From an uncultured cyanobacterium (GTDB lineage: Bacteria; Cyanobacteriota; Cyanobacteriia; Phormidesmidales; Phormidesmidaceae), in the NCBI GenBank assembly GCA_938029995.1, contig CALHGI010000498.1:1-6269 (forward strand): a DNA stretch of 6,269 nt. Direction: 5' to 3'. The notes under the pieces were generated by a model. That model was not told where the DNA came from. It searched no databases and saw only the letters and a program-made list of their open reading frames with translations. A program made the position numbers and the translations under genes. Below are positions 5,892-6,269 of this stretch, in pieces (positions within the stretch are counted from its first letter, which is position 1; every line of letters begins with the position of its first letter).

Positions 5892-6269
5892 CTAATCTAG
5901 GTTATGGCCGGTCAGTTCGACGAAAATATCCTCTAGGTTGGAGGGGCGGGTCATCATGCCGGTTTTGTCAGGCTGCTGATCGAGGAAGTGGTTGGCGTCT
6001 TGCAGGGTGGGGAAAAAGGTATAGCTCCAACGGTCGTCGGTTTGTTGCATAACGATGCCTTGGCCATGGTTGGTTCGCAACTCTTCCAGGGTGCCCATTT
6101 CAATTAGTTGGCCCTGGTCCATAATGCCGATGCGATCGCACAGATACTCCACCTCTTCCATGTAGTGGGTGGTCAGCAGCATGGTCACGCCTTTTTGCTT
6201 ATTGAGGTCTAGAATAATTTCCCACAACCGTCGCCGGGTTTGTGGATCTAGGCCGACGGTGGGCTCATC
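5892..6269 (-). CDS. ABC transporter ATP-binding protein, C-terminal part (5' end outside window)
   Basis: This is the end of the ATPase of an ABC-2-type exporter (DrrA/CcmA/NodI-like), which drives export of a drug, polysaccharide or lipid by ATP hydrolysis at the inner membrane face. The 125 visible residues start inside the Walker B motif: DEPT (1-4, catalytic Glu2), the D-loop GLDPQTR (6-12) and the H-loop LLTTH (31-35, His35). MEEVEYLCDRIGIMDQGQ then follows, as is usual in this family. After about residue 60 comes the accessory C-terminal domain, ending SNLEDIFVELTGHNL, a close match to the SLEDVFLELTG ending of drug-exporter ATPases. The Walker A and signature motifs and the start lie beyond the window, as would a permease partner. 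The gene converges on the repeat-protein gene with a terminator between. The substrate cannot be told. Confidence 0.95.
   Translation of the reverse strand, partial: DEPTVGLDPQTRRRLWEIILDLNKQKGVTMLLTTHYMEEVEYLCDRIGIMDQGQLIEMGTLEELRTNHGQGIVMQQTDDRWSYTFFPTLQDANHFLDQQPDKTGMMTRPSNLEDIFVELTGHNLD
6132..6139. repeat. HIP1 octamer GCGATCGC
   Basis: This is the second copy of the cyanobacterial HIP1 palindrome in the window, inside the ABC ATPase gene (codons for the conserved CDRIG stretch). Two octamers in this length are far more than chance predicts and support the organism assignment. Confidence 0.85.

Overview
The window looks like chromosomal DNA from a beta-type cyanobacterium, perhaps a filamentous one. 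Three things point there: two HIP1 octamers (GCGATCGC) in 6.3 kb, a one-piece tmRNA whose tag opens with the cyanobacterial ANNIV sequence, and a CHAT-domain protein whose N-terminus follows a layout I know from cyanobacteria. The uninterrupted tmRNA argues against Prochlorococcus and marine Synechococcus, whose tmRNA is two-piece. No phage, IS, CRISPR or complete defence locus is visible.

Layout: (1) 1-982, plus strand, the C-terminal part of a gamma-glutamyltranspeptidase, cut by the window start and including the whole catalytic small subunit. (2) 1179-3728, plus strand, an 849-residue CHAT-family cysteine peptidase with an acidic linker, one transmembrane helix and a C-terminal TPR segment. 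A perfect 20-bp hairpin terminator lies about 165 bases downstream. (3) 3945-4537, an AT-rich stretch with no convincing gene. (4) 4595-4983, minus strand, ssrA (tmRNA), with its own promoter and a terminator that pairs fully only in minus-strand RNA. (5) 4984-5358, a divergent control region between ssrA and the next gene. (6) 5359-5778, plus strand, a 139-residue unnamed protein with four exact 19-residue repeats centred on Arg-Pro, ending in a strong terminator. (7) 5892-6269, minus strand, the C-terminal end of a DrrA/CcmA-type ABC transporter ATPase, cut by the window end.

The genes look like separate transcription units, not one operon: each unit whose end is visible is followed by a hairpin or an intergenic gap, and strands alternate. 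The items most worth following are the membrane-anchored CHAT-TPR protein, the 19-residue repeat protein with a synonymous echo of its last codons downstream of its stop, and a sharp codon-use switch inside the transpeptidase gene next to a HIP1 site.
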